Shown here: one piece after another, positions 36,480 through 49,340 of the stretch | Numbering within the stretch: position 1 is the first letter of the stretch | Layout: each line of letters opens with the position of its first letter | Program-made: the position numbers and the translations under genes | Assembly: GCA_951230915.1 (NCBI GenBank) | Contig: OX579633.1 | Location: forward strand, 6,980,145-7,044,144 | DNA: 64,000 nucleotides | DNA from: Antitrichia curtipendula | Lineage: Eukaryota > Streptophyta > Bryopsida > Hypnales > Leucodontaceae | Direction of reading: 5' to 3' | The notes under the pieces: generated by a model | Databases searched by the model: none | Told to the model about the DNA's origin: nothing | Seen by the model: the letters and a program-made list of their open reading frames with translations, nothing else

Positions 36480-37312
36480 GTTCAAGCGCCAAGAAAAGAG
36501 TAGGACCAATCTCACAGGGAACTGTGAGTGGGGGCATTGGCGACACCAGCAGACAAGTTTTTGCTGATAATGTTTACCATTTGACGCCGATAATTTCATT
36601 GGTGACCACAGGTGAGAAGCCGGATGCTTAGAACAAGAACTCTACATCGAAGTTGCCGCCTCTCACCCTGGACACAGTAATTATGGAAGACGATGATGAC
36701 GCGCATGACACAGACTTGGCTTTTGATCCTGCAAGAGTCAAGATCAAAGGTTGGCATTATTCCACTCTATTACACCTTTTTTTGCTTGCTACTCCGTAGT
36801 ATTATCTTGCCTGTCCTCTTACAGAAATCTGTGCATGCATGTTGGTCTGCTTTGTGAAAGAAAGGACGTTGCGAGGCAACCCGGATTGGGACTCGATAAC
36901 ATTAGCTCAGACTCTCCAGCTGCTGAAGACCAGAGTCCTAAGAGAGTAGGTGCTGTCCAAAAAGCGTGTGGTGACGACAGTGACGACGATGACTTCATGC
37001 AACCACCGATTCGACACTCCAAGAGAAACGATCCAAGCTACTCACTTGAGATGGGTCGCGATTGCTGCCTCTCTCAAAGAACTTTGCAGCAGAATTGGCC
37101 CTTGCCTCAGCGGACATGGACAGGAAAAAATCATCTGAAGGTCGCAAGACGCGCGCATGCAACGTCAAAACACTGGTGTCTGATGGAGCCAAACCTTCCG
37201 AGTCGACACCCAGAGTTGATCTCTCGAAATCGGCATGTCACCATGGAAAGTCTGCTGTCGGACACAAATGAGAAGGCCCGGCCGTCCTGCAAAGAAGGCT
37301 AAGAAGACTTAG
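36480..37312 (+). pseudogene. Nuclear-protein gene fragment ending in an AT-hook-like tail
   Basis: Spliced-looking, GC-richer pieces follow each other. The first frame (KKRVGPISQGTVSGG...) runs over a TAG codon into an acidic stretch (MEDDDDAHDTDLAFDPA). A GT and later an AG (before about 36825) suggest an intron. The next part has DNISSDSPAAEDQSPKRVG and DDSDDDDFMQPP. The end reads RRPGRPAKKAKKT followed by TAG at 37310, where GRP among basic residues resembles an AT-hook. Frames shift between pieces. It may be the tail of a transposase or a captured host gene; I do not recognise the family. Confidence 0.35.
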
Positions 37313-38148
37313 TTTGAAGGGTAACTCGCCTTTGTACCCTCTCAGAGGTGGTTTACACTTAAAGTACCAGTTTGTAAACTCTGCAAATTCAATGGTTTAG
37401 TAACGTCAGTAACTGTTATACTAAGTGACTGAATTTTGTTCCCTTCCATTATTTTGTCTGCAGATGTTTCTGTATTTCACGAGGCGGAACGACCTTGCAC
37501 GACCACCCAATTACAATGTCTTTTGTAGCCTAGTATTTATAATAAGCGAGTGATTGTGCCGTGTCACAGGATCTCTTCTGCACTTCTAGCTGTGAGCTAT
37601 CTTTTCTAGCTTGCTCTTGCGTTTTTCTGAAAACTGATGCAAGCTTAATCATGTTGTGTGCTTTTTGTAATAATTTCTTTAGCGTAATGTATGGAGCAAA
37701 GTGATTGCCCCTGTTTTTCTTTCCAGACTGGCCGGATTATGTAGAAAGTATAGTGACTTCAATTCCACGATTGTGTTTGGTCATGCATCCTGTCTTTCTG
37801 GTAATGATATTGAAAACTTTAGGTGACCAGAACAACCTCAGCTATGGCCTTGAGGCCTGGAATGATTGTGCAACTTCTGTCGTCTGAAAGTCGCGCGAAG
37901 AGTACTGCCGATGATTTGCTGAGCTAGGAGCTTCCCGAAAATTTATGAGGTCGGCATCCAATTGTTCTCACAAGAAGGTACCAGACTCTTTCTGTTGGCA
38001 CACGAATCTTACCACCATGATTTTCATTATGTGAGCATTTGTACTATGAACAGTAGCTGCCTGGTTTCTAGATTGATGGAGAAACAAACTTTTTCATTGA
38101 AGTGTGTTTGTATAGGGCAATGCCAGATGATGATCGGTAATTGCCCGA
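37313..38148. other. Intergenic DNA, nothing recognised
   Basis: Moderate GC, no long frame and no element termini. Confidence 0.4.
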
Positions 38149-38369
38149 TGTAAACCACGGGTGGGAATGAAAAATTTGAACAATTTGGATGAAACCGTGG
38201 GCGGGAATCAACAATTTGGATGAAACCGTGGGTGGGAATCAACAATTTGGATGAAAAATGCATAATGCTTGATTACGTGGTTTTGCTCACATAATCGGGC
38301 ATTAAGACTTCATTGCAACATAGAACCTGTCCCACAAATGAACGGGACGATTCATGACCGTGGTTTACA
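38149..38369. repeat. Short segment bounded by a 12-bp perfect inverted repeat
   Basis: TGTAAACCACGG at 38149-38160 is mirrored by CCGTGGTTTACA at 38358-38369. A 31-bp tandem repeat lies just inside the left end. It could be a small MITE; no target duplication is evident. Confidence 0.45.
38154..38255. repeat. 31-bp tandem repeat, three copies
   Basis: Units end in CAATTTGGATGAA preceded by ACCGTGGGYGGGAATCAA. The second and third units (38194-38224, 38225-38255) differ by a single base, and the first is longer and more diverged. Confidence 0.8.
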
Positions 38370-39849
38370 TTTAGCTTCCTTTTGATGTTCAAGAAGTAAT
38401 TAACATTGCTAAAGCCTTGTCCGTGGCCCTTGAAACTGAATGTTCCCAAATTGCAAATTCAGAGCATCAGGAGTGATAGCAATTCTTTTGCCTTGTCTTT
38501 CCACTGGCAAGATGTAGTCCATTGGACTCATAATGTCAAGTCCAATTTTAAAGGCAGATTTGTCACCATTCCATTGGATAATCAGAAAAGCGTTATAACT
38601 CATAATGCAGACCCTCTTTCTACACTCTTAGATTTGCAAAAAGTACAGATATGGATGTTTGTGGTAAACTATTAGACTTGGCATTATATCCCATGATGCT
38701 TTTGAGCCTCTCGGTTCTTGAGCATTAGCTAGTCCATAATATATTGGCTAAGAGTAACAATGTGGTGATTATAAAGTCCATTGTAAACTTAAAAGTGTTA
38801 TTTCACGATCCCTTTATGGATTTCTTGTAGAATTAAGCATGAATGTTTAATGTCCAACATCAATGTCCAATAACAATGTTCTATGTCCAAATTGTTTGTC
38901 AAAATGACTATAATATTATATGGGTATTGTCATATCTTATTAAATTACATCTATAACCCAAGTGTTACAAATGTATTGTATAAATGCTCTTATAAACAAA
39001 CATCTTAGATTCAAAAAGATTGTGACAAAAAAAATAGTTTTGGTTATTAAATACAAATACAAACAATTTGTATTAATTATATAACAAGAAAAATATCTAC
39101 AAATCTATTCAAAGTGCATGCAACATCATTTTAAATTGCAACCTATTGATCATCTATAATAGTAAATAAGGTCTCAAGTCTTTAACTTAGTAAGAAACTC
39201 CAAATTCTATTCAAAACTAATATTATCTATATTTTGTTAAGAGTTTAAATAAAAAATTTAAGCATATGAATCAAATATGCCAACTTTTTATAATATGATT
39301 AGTGGGAGTCTTCAATGATATGCAATAAAATATTAAAGTCATTGTGGCTCAAAAAAGAAGCATTGATAAATTTTTGAATGATTTTGATGATTAGTCAAAA
39401 TATTGAGTCTATAGGGTGGTTAGCTTTGATATTCATTTACTTCCATACTATATTTGGTTTTTGCTTCAAATTTTTTCAGATTGTAGTATATGTGGATGTA
39501 GAATAGCCACCTTAATGATGTCTTTAGAGAAAAAATAGATAAATGATGATATAGATGAATGTATAGGGATTCCAAGAGTTAAATGAACAAAGATATCTAC
39601 CCAACTTCCAACCAAAGTAATTCAATAAGCACTTCAAATCATGTTGTGACTGACTCCTATTACTTCATTTGGACTATATGTTTATGTGTTAACTAAGGAA
39701 TTAGGTCATGGCAAAAGTTCTAGAATATAAAGTTCTAGAACTTTATAAACATTGGCACCAAAACAAATGTTTTTGAGCTACTACATCATCAAATATACCT
39801 TCATAGTGCATAAAAGCCCATATAATCATCTTAATAAGTTTATCTAGTG

Positions 39850-40245
39850 ACAACCCTAGAGAGATGCAACAAATGACAAATGTATTTATCCCTTATACAA
39901 GCATAAATATGCATAGATAACCAATTTTGATTTTCCCATTGATGTTACATTATCGCAAGACAAATAAATGAAATTCATCCTTTGTAGATTGTGCATGGTA
40001 TGTTCAAAGATTACCTTGGCCATGCAATCAAACATTTCACAATCTGCAACAATACTTCAATGATACTTGGATGGTGAAGTACATTAAGAACATTGAAAAG
40101 GAGTACATGCTTTCAAAATTGGTCATAGTACAGCCAATAACAACCACAAAAGAATTCAAAATTGAACCATTTTTTGCATCTCTCTTGGACCCCCTATAAG
40201 TTGTTGAAGAATTGTATTGCCATGTTTTGTACAATATACACATTC
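39850..40245 (-). pseudogene. Possible decayed transposase fragment
   Basis: On the minus strand the stretch MAKVIFEHTMHNLQR followed by FIYLSCDNVTSMG resembles, from memory, the start of the catalytic region in some hAT-like plant transposases (SYDEVT-type). Stops and shifts break it. The match is short and the family call is tentative. Confidence 0.25.
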
Positions 40246-40926
40246 ATTTTTTACATGTTGATTCTTAACAAGATAGTAAAATTTGCCCATGCTTCACTTT
40301 CTTTATGTCACATAATGCTCTGGGATAAAATCACAAAACACTTACACTTATTAATCATTATCGTATCTTGTACATTCAATTCAAATACAAGCATAACTTT
40401 GGGAATATTGAGCCAATTTATTTGAAATTAATATTGAAAGTAAATTCTATATGTCCAACTACAATTTATATTTTTTGAATTATTTGAAAAATCATATATT
40501 ATAAAAAAGTCAATTTTCATAATTTGTCAGATTTAGCAATTTTCAAGGGGTTTTAGTACTACCAAAAACTCAAAAACAATGAATCTCACTTGGATATTCA
40601 AGATGGTATGTTTGTTACATCTATTTATTACACGACATCTAAAAATAATTAATTCCTTAACCTCCACATGCATGCAAAGACGGCTCTCTATATATTTAAA
40701 ATTGTTATTCTATCATTTTTTTAAAGAATCCCATCTCCATCAAGTCACCAAAAATGCCTTTTTAAAATTTTGTTGAATTTAAAAAAATCGAAATTAAAAC
40801 ATCAAAATATCTTTTTTTGTAAAATTTTCCATCAACTTGTTATGAAGAATATCTTTAGGACAAAAAAATCTTAGGTTCAAATTTTTAGATAAACAACATT
40901 TATAGTATTATACTAATTTTTCATAT

Positions 40927-40949
40927 TATATATATATATATATATATAT
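40927..40949. repeat. TA microsatellite
   Basis: Uninterrupted alternating TA for about 23 bases. Confidence 0.9.
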
Positions 40950-42063
40950 TCATTTTTTTTTAAATTCCAAAAGCTTATAATATTGAAAAAACTATTTTTC
41001 TTAATGCAAAAAATTCAATAGGTGTTTCTTGCTTTTGGGCCCTAATTTACACCTAACTCACTAACTAGACAATGCTGGATCTTAGAACAAAAATTAGCCT
41101 CTAAAGGATAAATTACACTTTGAATTGTAGCATCTTATCTTCTAAACTATCCTCTAAATATAATTTCATTTGAGATTTTATTAGCTTTGTCTAAAGGATA
41201 GAGACTATCTCGCCGACTTTAATTTAAAGAATTTGAGTTTCCAATTCCTATCTACAACCAATGAGTTGGCACCAACGTTCACAAAACTGACTAAAAGTCA
41301 CTCCATTGCTACTTAAAATTTTTAGTAGCTAAAAGTAAATGGGAGAAAATCCTTGAAAAAAATAGATTTTAGCCAAAACTACAACAAACAATAGAATTTG
41401 ATAGCCAATTTGCAACTTCCTCCACATTAGAATTAGCACCTATTTTGTCAATTTGTGTTATAGTACTCCCAATAATCCTTTACATATCATAAAAAATAAA
41501 TATAATATATACGATTGTTTAACTCTTTCAAAATGTCAGTATCATTGATTCATGCAAAACATTCTTTTTTCTTTTCATTGATATATTACATGATTCTTTT
41601 ATAAACTTTGTAAATGAAATTCAATTTGTGAATGGATTACAATTTTGAAACATTCATCATTCATCCAATGGATAGTTGATAATTTAGGAATTAAAGAAAG
41701 AAAAAGGTTAAGATGGAATTTTTGTAGTTGTTAGAGGCTCATAATTCAATAAACAAATAATTTTTAGAAGATGTTCTGAATTCATGCACCTAAGGAGTAT
41801 ATCAACAAGCATGTGCATCAATAAAATAAATGGAGCCTAATAGTCTAGTAGTTGTAATGGTCTTTCTTCACTCAAATTTTTCTCCATGTTTGTCAGAATG
41901 TCTTGATCCTTCTTACAAATCGGCTTCTCTCAAACTTCTCAATCTCTGAAAATTACATGAATTGACAAATAACTTCTCCAAGGTACTTTGATAACAAATT
42001 TGCTTGGTAATAGGCATATTTACCAATTTACCTTAGACCTTGAAGCGGAATGGTGTCATTCTT

Positions 42064-42841
42064 TTAACTCCTAAGTGCCACTTGACCATACATGGTCAAT
42101 TTGAAATTTCAAGTTCATTTTGGTGTGGACAATTAAATTATTTTGACCATTTAATAAAATTTAAAGGCAATTTTTAAGGTTAAATATTGGAAGCTTTCAT
42201 TTTTCACTAAGATAGTTCAATATTTGATTTTTGAGAAGTCCTCAAACACGTATATGTACCATTAGTAAAGAATAAGGCTTGCCAATTTTACTTGATTTGA
42301 GATCTAAAAAATTGTACTCATCCATTTGCTTTAAAAATGGTCCTAGTGGAAAGACTAAAGTGTTTTCATGATATTCACCATTGAAAATTTAAACATGCAA
42401 GTGCTGATTTGGAAGTATTTGCAATTTCTCCTTGTCATTAAAAATTGCATTTCAACAATTGCAAGGTGGATTGTGTAATGAGTTTGATAGCTCTTCAACT
42501 TAAGGTTTTTGGAAGTGCATTTTAGTGTGCTAACATGTTTATTAGTTGTTCATGTCACACCTCCAATCCTCCCAAATTCTTATATGCAAATTTCTCAAAT
42601 ATTGTGGGGAGGGCCAACATATTGAAAATATAATAATTACATTTCTCTTGTTATAATCTCACAGCTCCTATGCAATTTCACGTTCAAAATTGAACTAGAT
42701 TCTAATAAGCAAGTTCTTTAAACATCTATACAATTAGATTTTGAAAAAATAATAATTTGTCTTATTGGAAATAATTATAAGCCCATATTCATTTTTCAGA
42801 AGAAGAACACACTTCAAAAGGCTTGGGCACTTAGGGGTTAA
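42064..42841. mobile_element. TTAA-flanked element, family 2
   Basis: The ends are TTAACTCCTAAGTGCCA and GGGCACTTAGGGGTTAA. It is 778 bp and matches 32627-33447 in inverse orientation along most of its length. It is noncoding. Confidence 0.75.
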
Positions 42842-42989
42842 TATCATGGTTGATTCAACCACGGCTTGTTGAAAATTCAGTGCATGTGTTTGTACTACTT
42901 GCCCACCCATGCCGCCTATAGTTGGATTCTTGTTCCTTTTTTTAATTCAATAAAGGCATCTTTGTTTGTGTTAAGAAAAAACCCACCAA

Positions 42990-43654
42990 TTAATCCTCAA
43001 ATGTCCGAGGCCTTTTTTGAGCTTCTTGGAGTTTGCTCTACATTGAACAAAAATTCAACATTTTGATAAGTTTTATCAATTCATTTTGAAATGTAACCAT
43101 ACACATTCAAAAGTAACATGTTAGAGATCACATGGGAAAATAAAATACAGCAATATCACTTATAGATTGAAAGATTATAATGTTTGATCACAAACATGTT
43201 AAAATTGTGAAAGTAATTTGAAGTCTTTCAATCCTCTTTTCGCATTTCTAATCTAAAAAATTGGGCACCAAAAAATATGAATTTAAAGGGCATAACATGC
43301 ATAACTCCGATCACTTTACAACTTCTCAAAATCTACTTTGCATCTTTTTAAAATGAATTTCTAATGTGATTTTTTCTCCAAGATCTAGTGTATTTGAGGC
43401 TCATTTCCAAGAGCCATCAACACTAGAAAATCAAGATTTGCAATGGACACACTTACACAAAGTCTTGAATAGAAAAATCAAAATTATTCATTTTCAAAAT
43501 CAAATTTTTGATGCCTCGTTTGATGCTGAAACTAGACTTTATAAATAATTTTTCAAAAATATAAATTACTAAAAATAATAAATTGGTTAGGTTTTATTTA
43601 ACTTCAAAGTATTGTCGACACCAAAATTTGATGCCGCGAGCATTCAGGGGTTAA
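42990..43654. mobile_element. TTAA-flanked element, family 3, uninterrupted copy
   Basis: The ends are TTAATCCTCAAATGTCCGAG and ATTCAGGGGTTAA. It is 665 bp. Its reverse complement aligns with both halves of 22284-26529, which defines the insertion there. Confidence 0.75.
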
Positions 43655-43919
43655 ATGGAATAGGCAGGGCTTAATTTTGGCCCATGGTGGCCTTGCTCCT
43701 TCTTTGTTTTTGTTTTGTCTGGCCTCTAGCCTTGCTGTGATGTATTGTTGTTGTTTTGCGATGGAATTCCATTTGACTCAGAATAGAAACAAAAATTCAA
43801 GAGTAAAAAACAAAACAAAAAATAAAAAATAAGACTGAATGCATGTTTGCTCAACAATACAAGACAAGTTCTTAGAACTCAACCTAATTTTCAAACAGAC
43901 AAAATACTTTGAAACCTAG

Positions 43920-44483
43920 TTAATCCCTAAAGTCTCAAAGTCCTACGGAGAAACTCTTTGAATTTTGGGTAGGCTTGTGTGATTTTGATTTTTGACATGA
44001 TTTTACTTTTTTTGAAGATAGGAAATTAGATTAACTTTATGGGAATATCATTTTGATTTCAATTGGCACCTAGGAAAAAAAGTTATGCCACCCTATGTCC
44101 AAAAAACAACTCAAGGAGCAACCCCCCAAAAATCACAAAATAATAATCTTTAAATTTATTTATTTTTTCTCAAGTATTACATTTTTGTCTACATCTGAAG
44201 CTTTGAATCATTCTATTTTTGGACTAATGATGAGAAAGTTATGGACAATCTTGTTTTTCAGGCAATCTAAACATCTTCCTGAAAAGAACTTATTTTCTTC
44301 ACTTTAAATGCAAATACCTTGCAATCTACATTGTCAAAGTTTTTGAAATTTGTTCCATGCATTCTTGTACTAATCTAGTACATGATTGTATGGTTGATTA
44401 AATTTTTTTTGGCTCTTTGCAATAGAAATGGCAGTTTTGAGTGGTCTATGATGGAAAGAAGACCTTGGGACTTTAAGGGTTAA
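43920..44483. mobile_element. TTAA-flanked element, family 1
   Basis: The ends are TTAATCCCTAAAGTCTCAAA and GGGACTTTAAGGGTTAA. It is 564 bp. It is related to the partial copy at 14601 and to 5820-6945. It is noncoding. Confidence 0.7.
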
Positions 44484-45879
44484 GCTTAAGTTATGGCAGT
44501 TATATTAAAAACTGTATTCAAATTTTCTGCACTGTATGTTGTAGTGACACACACTGGATTGCTCTTTTTTGAAAAATCCTGTCATCAGACCAGACCCTCT
44601 TTGGGAATCATTTCCATTGGCTTTTGGTTTTCAAGGTTCAGTTGTGTCCTTGAAAGGCATTATTTATGTTTCAAAAAAAAGAAAAAGAAAAAAAGAATGG
44701 CGTTGTTTAATTCGAGGTCGTAGTGCTCTTTTATATTTTATTGTTCTAATTTCACACAAGTGAAAGCTTTAGGAGGTTGACAAAAATGTAATTAACGTTC
44801 ATAATAAGTGGAATGTATCAAGGGCCCCAAAGGCCCCAACCGTAAGCTTACTGGTTGGGATGCTCCATGCCTCCGTCAGAAGAGTTCAAGACCACCCTAG
44901 CCTAGCCCCTAAAAGACAGAGCCTATGTCCGTGTAGTCACACTTGGAAAGTTCCACATTTGGTATCCTTCATTTCTTCTCTATTTATGAGTGAAAAATTT
45001 TGGTTTTATTTTTCAGAGATGAAATCACATGTCTAGTATTTTTCATAAAATTCTCAAATTTTATTGTGACAATTTTAAATTACCATGAATTTTTGAAGGA
45101 AAAATGAAGAAAATTCATATCAAATATTAATCATGTTAAAAAAATCTAAACTTTTCAGAATAGAAGTACATTATAGTGTAGAAAAGTTGGTACAAAGGAA
45201 AATTCTACGTCACTCCATATTTAGAAACATGATTATAGATCCTCAATCCTAAACTTCATTGACATGCTTACTTTGAGAATTTTTCAAAATTTTATAGTGG
45301 AATAGAAACTACACTTCAAAAGCTTTCAGTTTTTTAATTTAATTCAAAGCAAAAGAAATAATTTGAATGTCAAAATCAAATTTTAAAGGAAAAAAAACTC
45401 AAAATATTGGAATATACTTAACAATGTACCATTTTCATTATAAATGACCCCATATAAATTTTAAAAAACAAAACTAAATGTCTGTAACTTAATTCAATGT
45501 TGTGGCCATAGCATCAATAAAGTTGCACGTAAAAAAAATCAAATGAAAATCATCCATTCTTCAATATGCACAAAGCTTGTTTGACCATCCAAAGTGCACA
45601 ACATCCTTGGCGTCTTTTCATGGTTAGCATGTTGTAATTTATTTAAAGAGCAGGCTTGATATAACATTCTTGAACTTCATGGTAGCATTAGAAAAAATTT
45701 GAACCTTGCGGAGGGCCGCTAACTTTTCATTTTCATCCCCCTTGGAGTGCAAATTCAAAAAAATTCAAAATTTATATTTTATTAAATTAAAAAAAAATAT
45801 AGACATCTGACATGGTGCTGATGTGGCACTACTAATGCCACACCAATTTCTAATAAATAAATTTCAAATTTTTCTACTA
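44484..45879. other. Intergenic DNA
   Basis: AT-rich apart from a short GC-richer patch near 44820-44930. The patch contains GAGTTCAAGACC, which is B-box-like, but no tRNA fold or SINE structure is supported. Confidence 0.4.
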
Positions 45880-45921
45880 AGCTCGTATGACCTTTTCAGT
45901 GAGCTCGTATGACCTTTTCAG
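45880..45921. repeat. 22-bp tandem duplication at the transposase tail
   Basis: AGCTCGTATGACCTTTTCAG occurs twice in direct succession and covers the apparent stop codon of the pogo-like frame. Confidence 0.75.
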
Positions 45922-46933
45922 GTTGAGCTTGGGCACGATGGGTAGTTCTTCTAGCTTTCTTTGCAATTCTTTGCACTGCAGCTTGTTGTTAAAGAGCCCT
46001 GGCTTCTTCTCTCTAAATATGGGCGGCCTCTTTTTCTCTTGTCTTGGCCGCCTTGGCCTCCGACAACTGCGCTGATCGGGCCTGGCGTTCTAGTTAGTCC
46101 TCTTCCCTCTCTGAAGCTTGACGTTGTCGTTGCTCTGCCTTCTCTTCCCGAACTCTCCGTTTCTCTTCTACGGCAGTTAGTTTATTTTTCTGTAACTGTG
46201 CAACGGCTTCAACGTACTGATCTGATGTTAACATGATCGACTTCGTGAAGTCGATCAGGGAATCCCTATGCTTCTATGTCACTCGCGGAGTAAGTGTAAG
46301 TAAGGTCAAAAAGTGCATTATGGAGTCCATTGATTCGATCTTCCGTTCAAAGCTACCCATCTCCTCTGGAGCTTTCTGATCGCTGGGGTCGACGTCGACA
46401 ACAAAGTGTTGCATTGCTGTTCCATTTTGCGAGGCAAAGTCGGCGGCGACCTCCTACGACCCCAGGTGCGCAACTCCTTCCGCAGCTCCCTTTGATTCTA
46501 GTCAAACCTCATGCTCTGCAAATTTGTTGTTGCATGCATGGCTTCCTTCCTCAGCAGGTCTATGCACATTGCCTGCAGTCCGGAGTCCAGTTGAGTGGGT
46601 CAATACAAAACGACCTGACAACACATGTAGTCGTGCACAAATGGAAGGCAATGCATACTAGCAAAAAAATGTGCTTGAAAATGAGTGAACTCACCCTCAG
46701 CTTCTTGATCGTTGTGCAGGTAGTTGTCAGCTACTCCGTTGCCATGGTCGCCATTGATGTCGGACTCTACAATAGCTAAGAAGGTCAAAGACTTCTTGAA
46801 TGGCTGTCCTCCTTCTTCAGATGGATGTGCCGCTTCTTGTGCTTCTTGGAAGGCTGCGAAGGATTGCAAGTGCCGATCCACTGCGCTGCGACTGAACGGG
46901 AAAATTCCTGTGCCCTGAAATCCAGACTTATAT

Positions 46934-48222
46934 CACTATAAGAAAACCGCGTTTTTTCCTACGTTTTCCTTTAACGCGCGATGTTTTTTGTGACGTCAAC
47001 GCGTTTTTTTTACGTCCACTTGTTTTCAAAAAACACGAGAAAAAATGCGCGTTTTTGCGTGATGTTCATTGTGACACAGTTACAAAAAACAACATCCAGA
47101 TGAATGTCAATTCCGATGCGTTGCTCAAAGTTATATCTAAAATAACATTAGGTCTGTTTTTTGTGACGTCAAAAAAAACAAAGATTGCCACGTCAGCAAA
47201 CAAATTTTTTGGCTATGGATGAATTAGTGAAATTAATATGGTCAATGCTAAAATGTTGACCAAATTTAAAAAAATTTAAGAAAAAGGCAACCACGTGGCA
47301 TATTTTGAAAAAAAAGAAGTGGATGGATGTGCACAATGGATGAAGAAAAGGAGTTCTTTATACTAATGGGGTGGTAGGAGGATTGACAAACTATATGGGA
47401 TAAGTAAAAAAGAAGTGTCATCATTGCAGAATGTCAAAAACAACGTTAGCATGACATCAACAACAACATCCTTGCAAAATGTCAAAAACAACGTTAGGAA
47501 AATGTCAAAAACAACATCAAGAAAATGTCAAATACAACGTCAGCATGTCAAAAACAACATCCAAAGTCAAGTTCCTTGTTCAAATTATCCCATATCTTTT
47601 GTCACACCTTAGACAACCATAGATTTTAGTATAAATAAATCTTCTCCACCCTTCATTTTTACATTCAATGAAGTAATTCATTCATTCGGCCATCTTAAGG
47701 TAAATGGGTAAGTTTTTTTTCTCTTATTGAATTTAGTAATTTTGTTTGTTCATTTTAATTTTAATTAATTTTAATTAATTATTGTCAATTCACTTTGCTA
47801 TAGTCTGTTCCAGTTGATGTCCAAAAAAACATCAAAAACGATGTCAAAATCGATGTTTCAAAAAACATAGTCAAAATTTTTAAATGTTTTGAAAGTATGC
47901 TAACGTGGCATGCCATGTCACTTTTCTTCCGAGTCCACGTCAAATTTCCGAGGGGTCTACGTCAGAGGACACGTCATGGATGAAAAGTGATCCTACGTGT
48001 CGCTATCCGCTGACATGGCATGCCCATGCTAAAATTTTGACGTCAAGTTTGACGCGCGTCAAAAAACGCGTTTTTTGGTTTGACGCGGCGTCAAGCCCAC
48101 GTTCATGGCCACGTTTTTGGCTTGTCCATTTTGACGGATTTTTTAGCACATCACAGTTGACGTCAGCGCGTAAAAAAACCCGTCAATTTTGACATTTTTT
48201 TTTCCTACGTTTTCTTATAGTG
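46934..48222. mobile_element. CACTA-type nonautonomous element, 1,289 bp
   Basis: The ends are CACTATAAGAAAAC and GTTTTCTTATAGTG. The 3-bp duplication TAT is at 46931-46933 and 48223-48225. Subterminal regions are rich in CG-containing words (ACGCGTTTTTT, GACGTCA, CTACGTTTT). No transposase frame. It disrupts the pogo-like transposase. Confidence 0.88.
47415..47565. repeat. Short repeats inside the CACTA element
   Basis: AATGTCAAAAACAACGT-type units recur about six times with small changes. Confidence 0.6.
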
Positions 48223-49340
48223 TATTTTTGTCACTTAAGGCCCTTCTCAGAGACAACGACACCCAGATGGCAAGAGTTTCCTTTGTAGCTGCCTCTCCCA
48301 AGTGCCTGCTAGTCCAGTAGTCACGATACACTTGGAAGTAGTCCTTGAAAGGCTTGAAGATGCTGCAATCCAGTGGCTGCAGAGCATGCAACGTATGCGA
48401 AGGAAGTGTAAGCAAATCCAAGCCTGCGGCTTTCGCTAAGACCACCACCTCCAAAGTGACGTGACTTTTGTGTCTATCAAGGATCAACAAGTGCTGTCTT
48501 GTAGGTGAGATTCCTCCACAACTTTGAATATTTTTGATGAAGTGGAACATCCACGTGGAGAACAAATATGATGTCATCCATGCCTTCTCTTGCATTGCCA
48601 TAATAGCTCCGGGCTCACACTTTTCAACATAATTGCGTAGGATGCGTTTGCCTCTGAAAATATAGAATGATGGAATGGTTGTCCCAGCTGCATTAATGTA
48701 GATAAGGACGGACAGCCATTCCCTTTTGTCGGGAACCACGAAGTACATGTTTCTTACACCTTTGCGAGCATTGACGAGTCCACCTCCATTCCTCCCTGCC
48801 TGTACACCAGTCTCATCGCAATTCTAGATTTGATCTAGAGAGGAGCAGTGGACCTTGCACAGAGTTTCCAAGTTTGTGTAAAATGTATTTGCATAATGTG
48901 CAGTTAGTCCCTGAGCCTGTGTTGATTCCAGGGCCTCAGCTACTTACAAAGTGAGTTCAAGTGGCGATAGCACCACCATCTCATCCAACCCTTGTCGGGC
49001 ACCCCATTCCGGAAGGGAGTCCAGCGGCCAGAGGTGATCTCATACACCTTCAATCTCAAAGCTGTTGAAATGAGCCCATATCCCAAGTTGCACATAGAAA
49101 TTAGGTACTTGATAAGGAGCTCTTCTTCATGCAAATTCAGAACTGATGGAGGACCACGCTTCCGAGAGGTACGTACCTTGTAGCACCACTCTTATAAAGA
49201 GAAGTATGGTATATGAAATTGTTTGGACATTACTTTAATTGTTATCCCGATGTCCACAACAGCCACTGCCGCTTTGAGCTGGTCATCTGTCCAAATGTTT
49301 GCTTCTCTTCCATCTTGTGCCCGTCGTTGCTGTCATGTGG

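Larger units (their letters stand above)
38370..42063. other. AT-rich intergenic DNA
   Basis: Long AT-rich stretch. Apart from a possible transposase remnant near 39.9 kb and a TA microsatellite, no gene or bounded element is recognised. Confidence 0.4.
45880..49340 (-). pseudogene. pogo/Tigger-like DDE transposase, interrupted by a CACTA element
   Basis: Read on the minus strand from about 49300: a psq-type helix-turn-helix (WTDDQLKAAV..., FHIP), a CENP-B-like segment (HEEELLIKYL..., 49134-48940), then the catalytic domain. The first catalytic Asp lies in NCDETG (about 48810). VPDKREWLSVL and LILDRHKSHV (second Asp) follow. HALQPLDCSIFKPFKDYF holds the third. At 48222 the frame is cut by the CACTA element and resumes beyond 46933 with GFQGTGIFPF, then an Ala/Arg-rich tail ending near 45885. 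Stops occur, for example TAG just before NCDETG where relatives usually have Trp. Precise excision of the insert would not restore the frame by my reading, so other decay exists. The three Asp residues are retained. Confidence 0.8.

Noticed and set aside
44840..44930. Possible SINE with a B-box-like GAGTTCAAGACC
   Set aside because: No convincing A box at the right distance, no A-rich tail and no second copy in the window.
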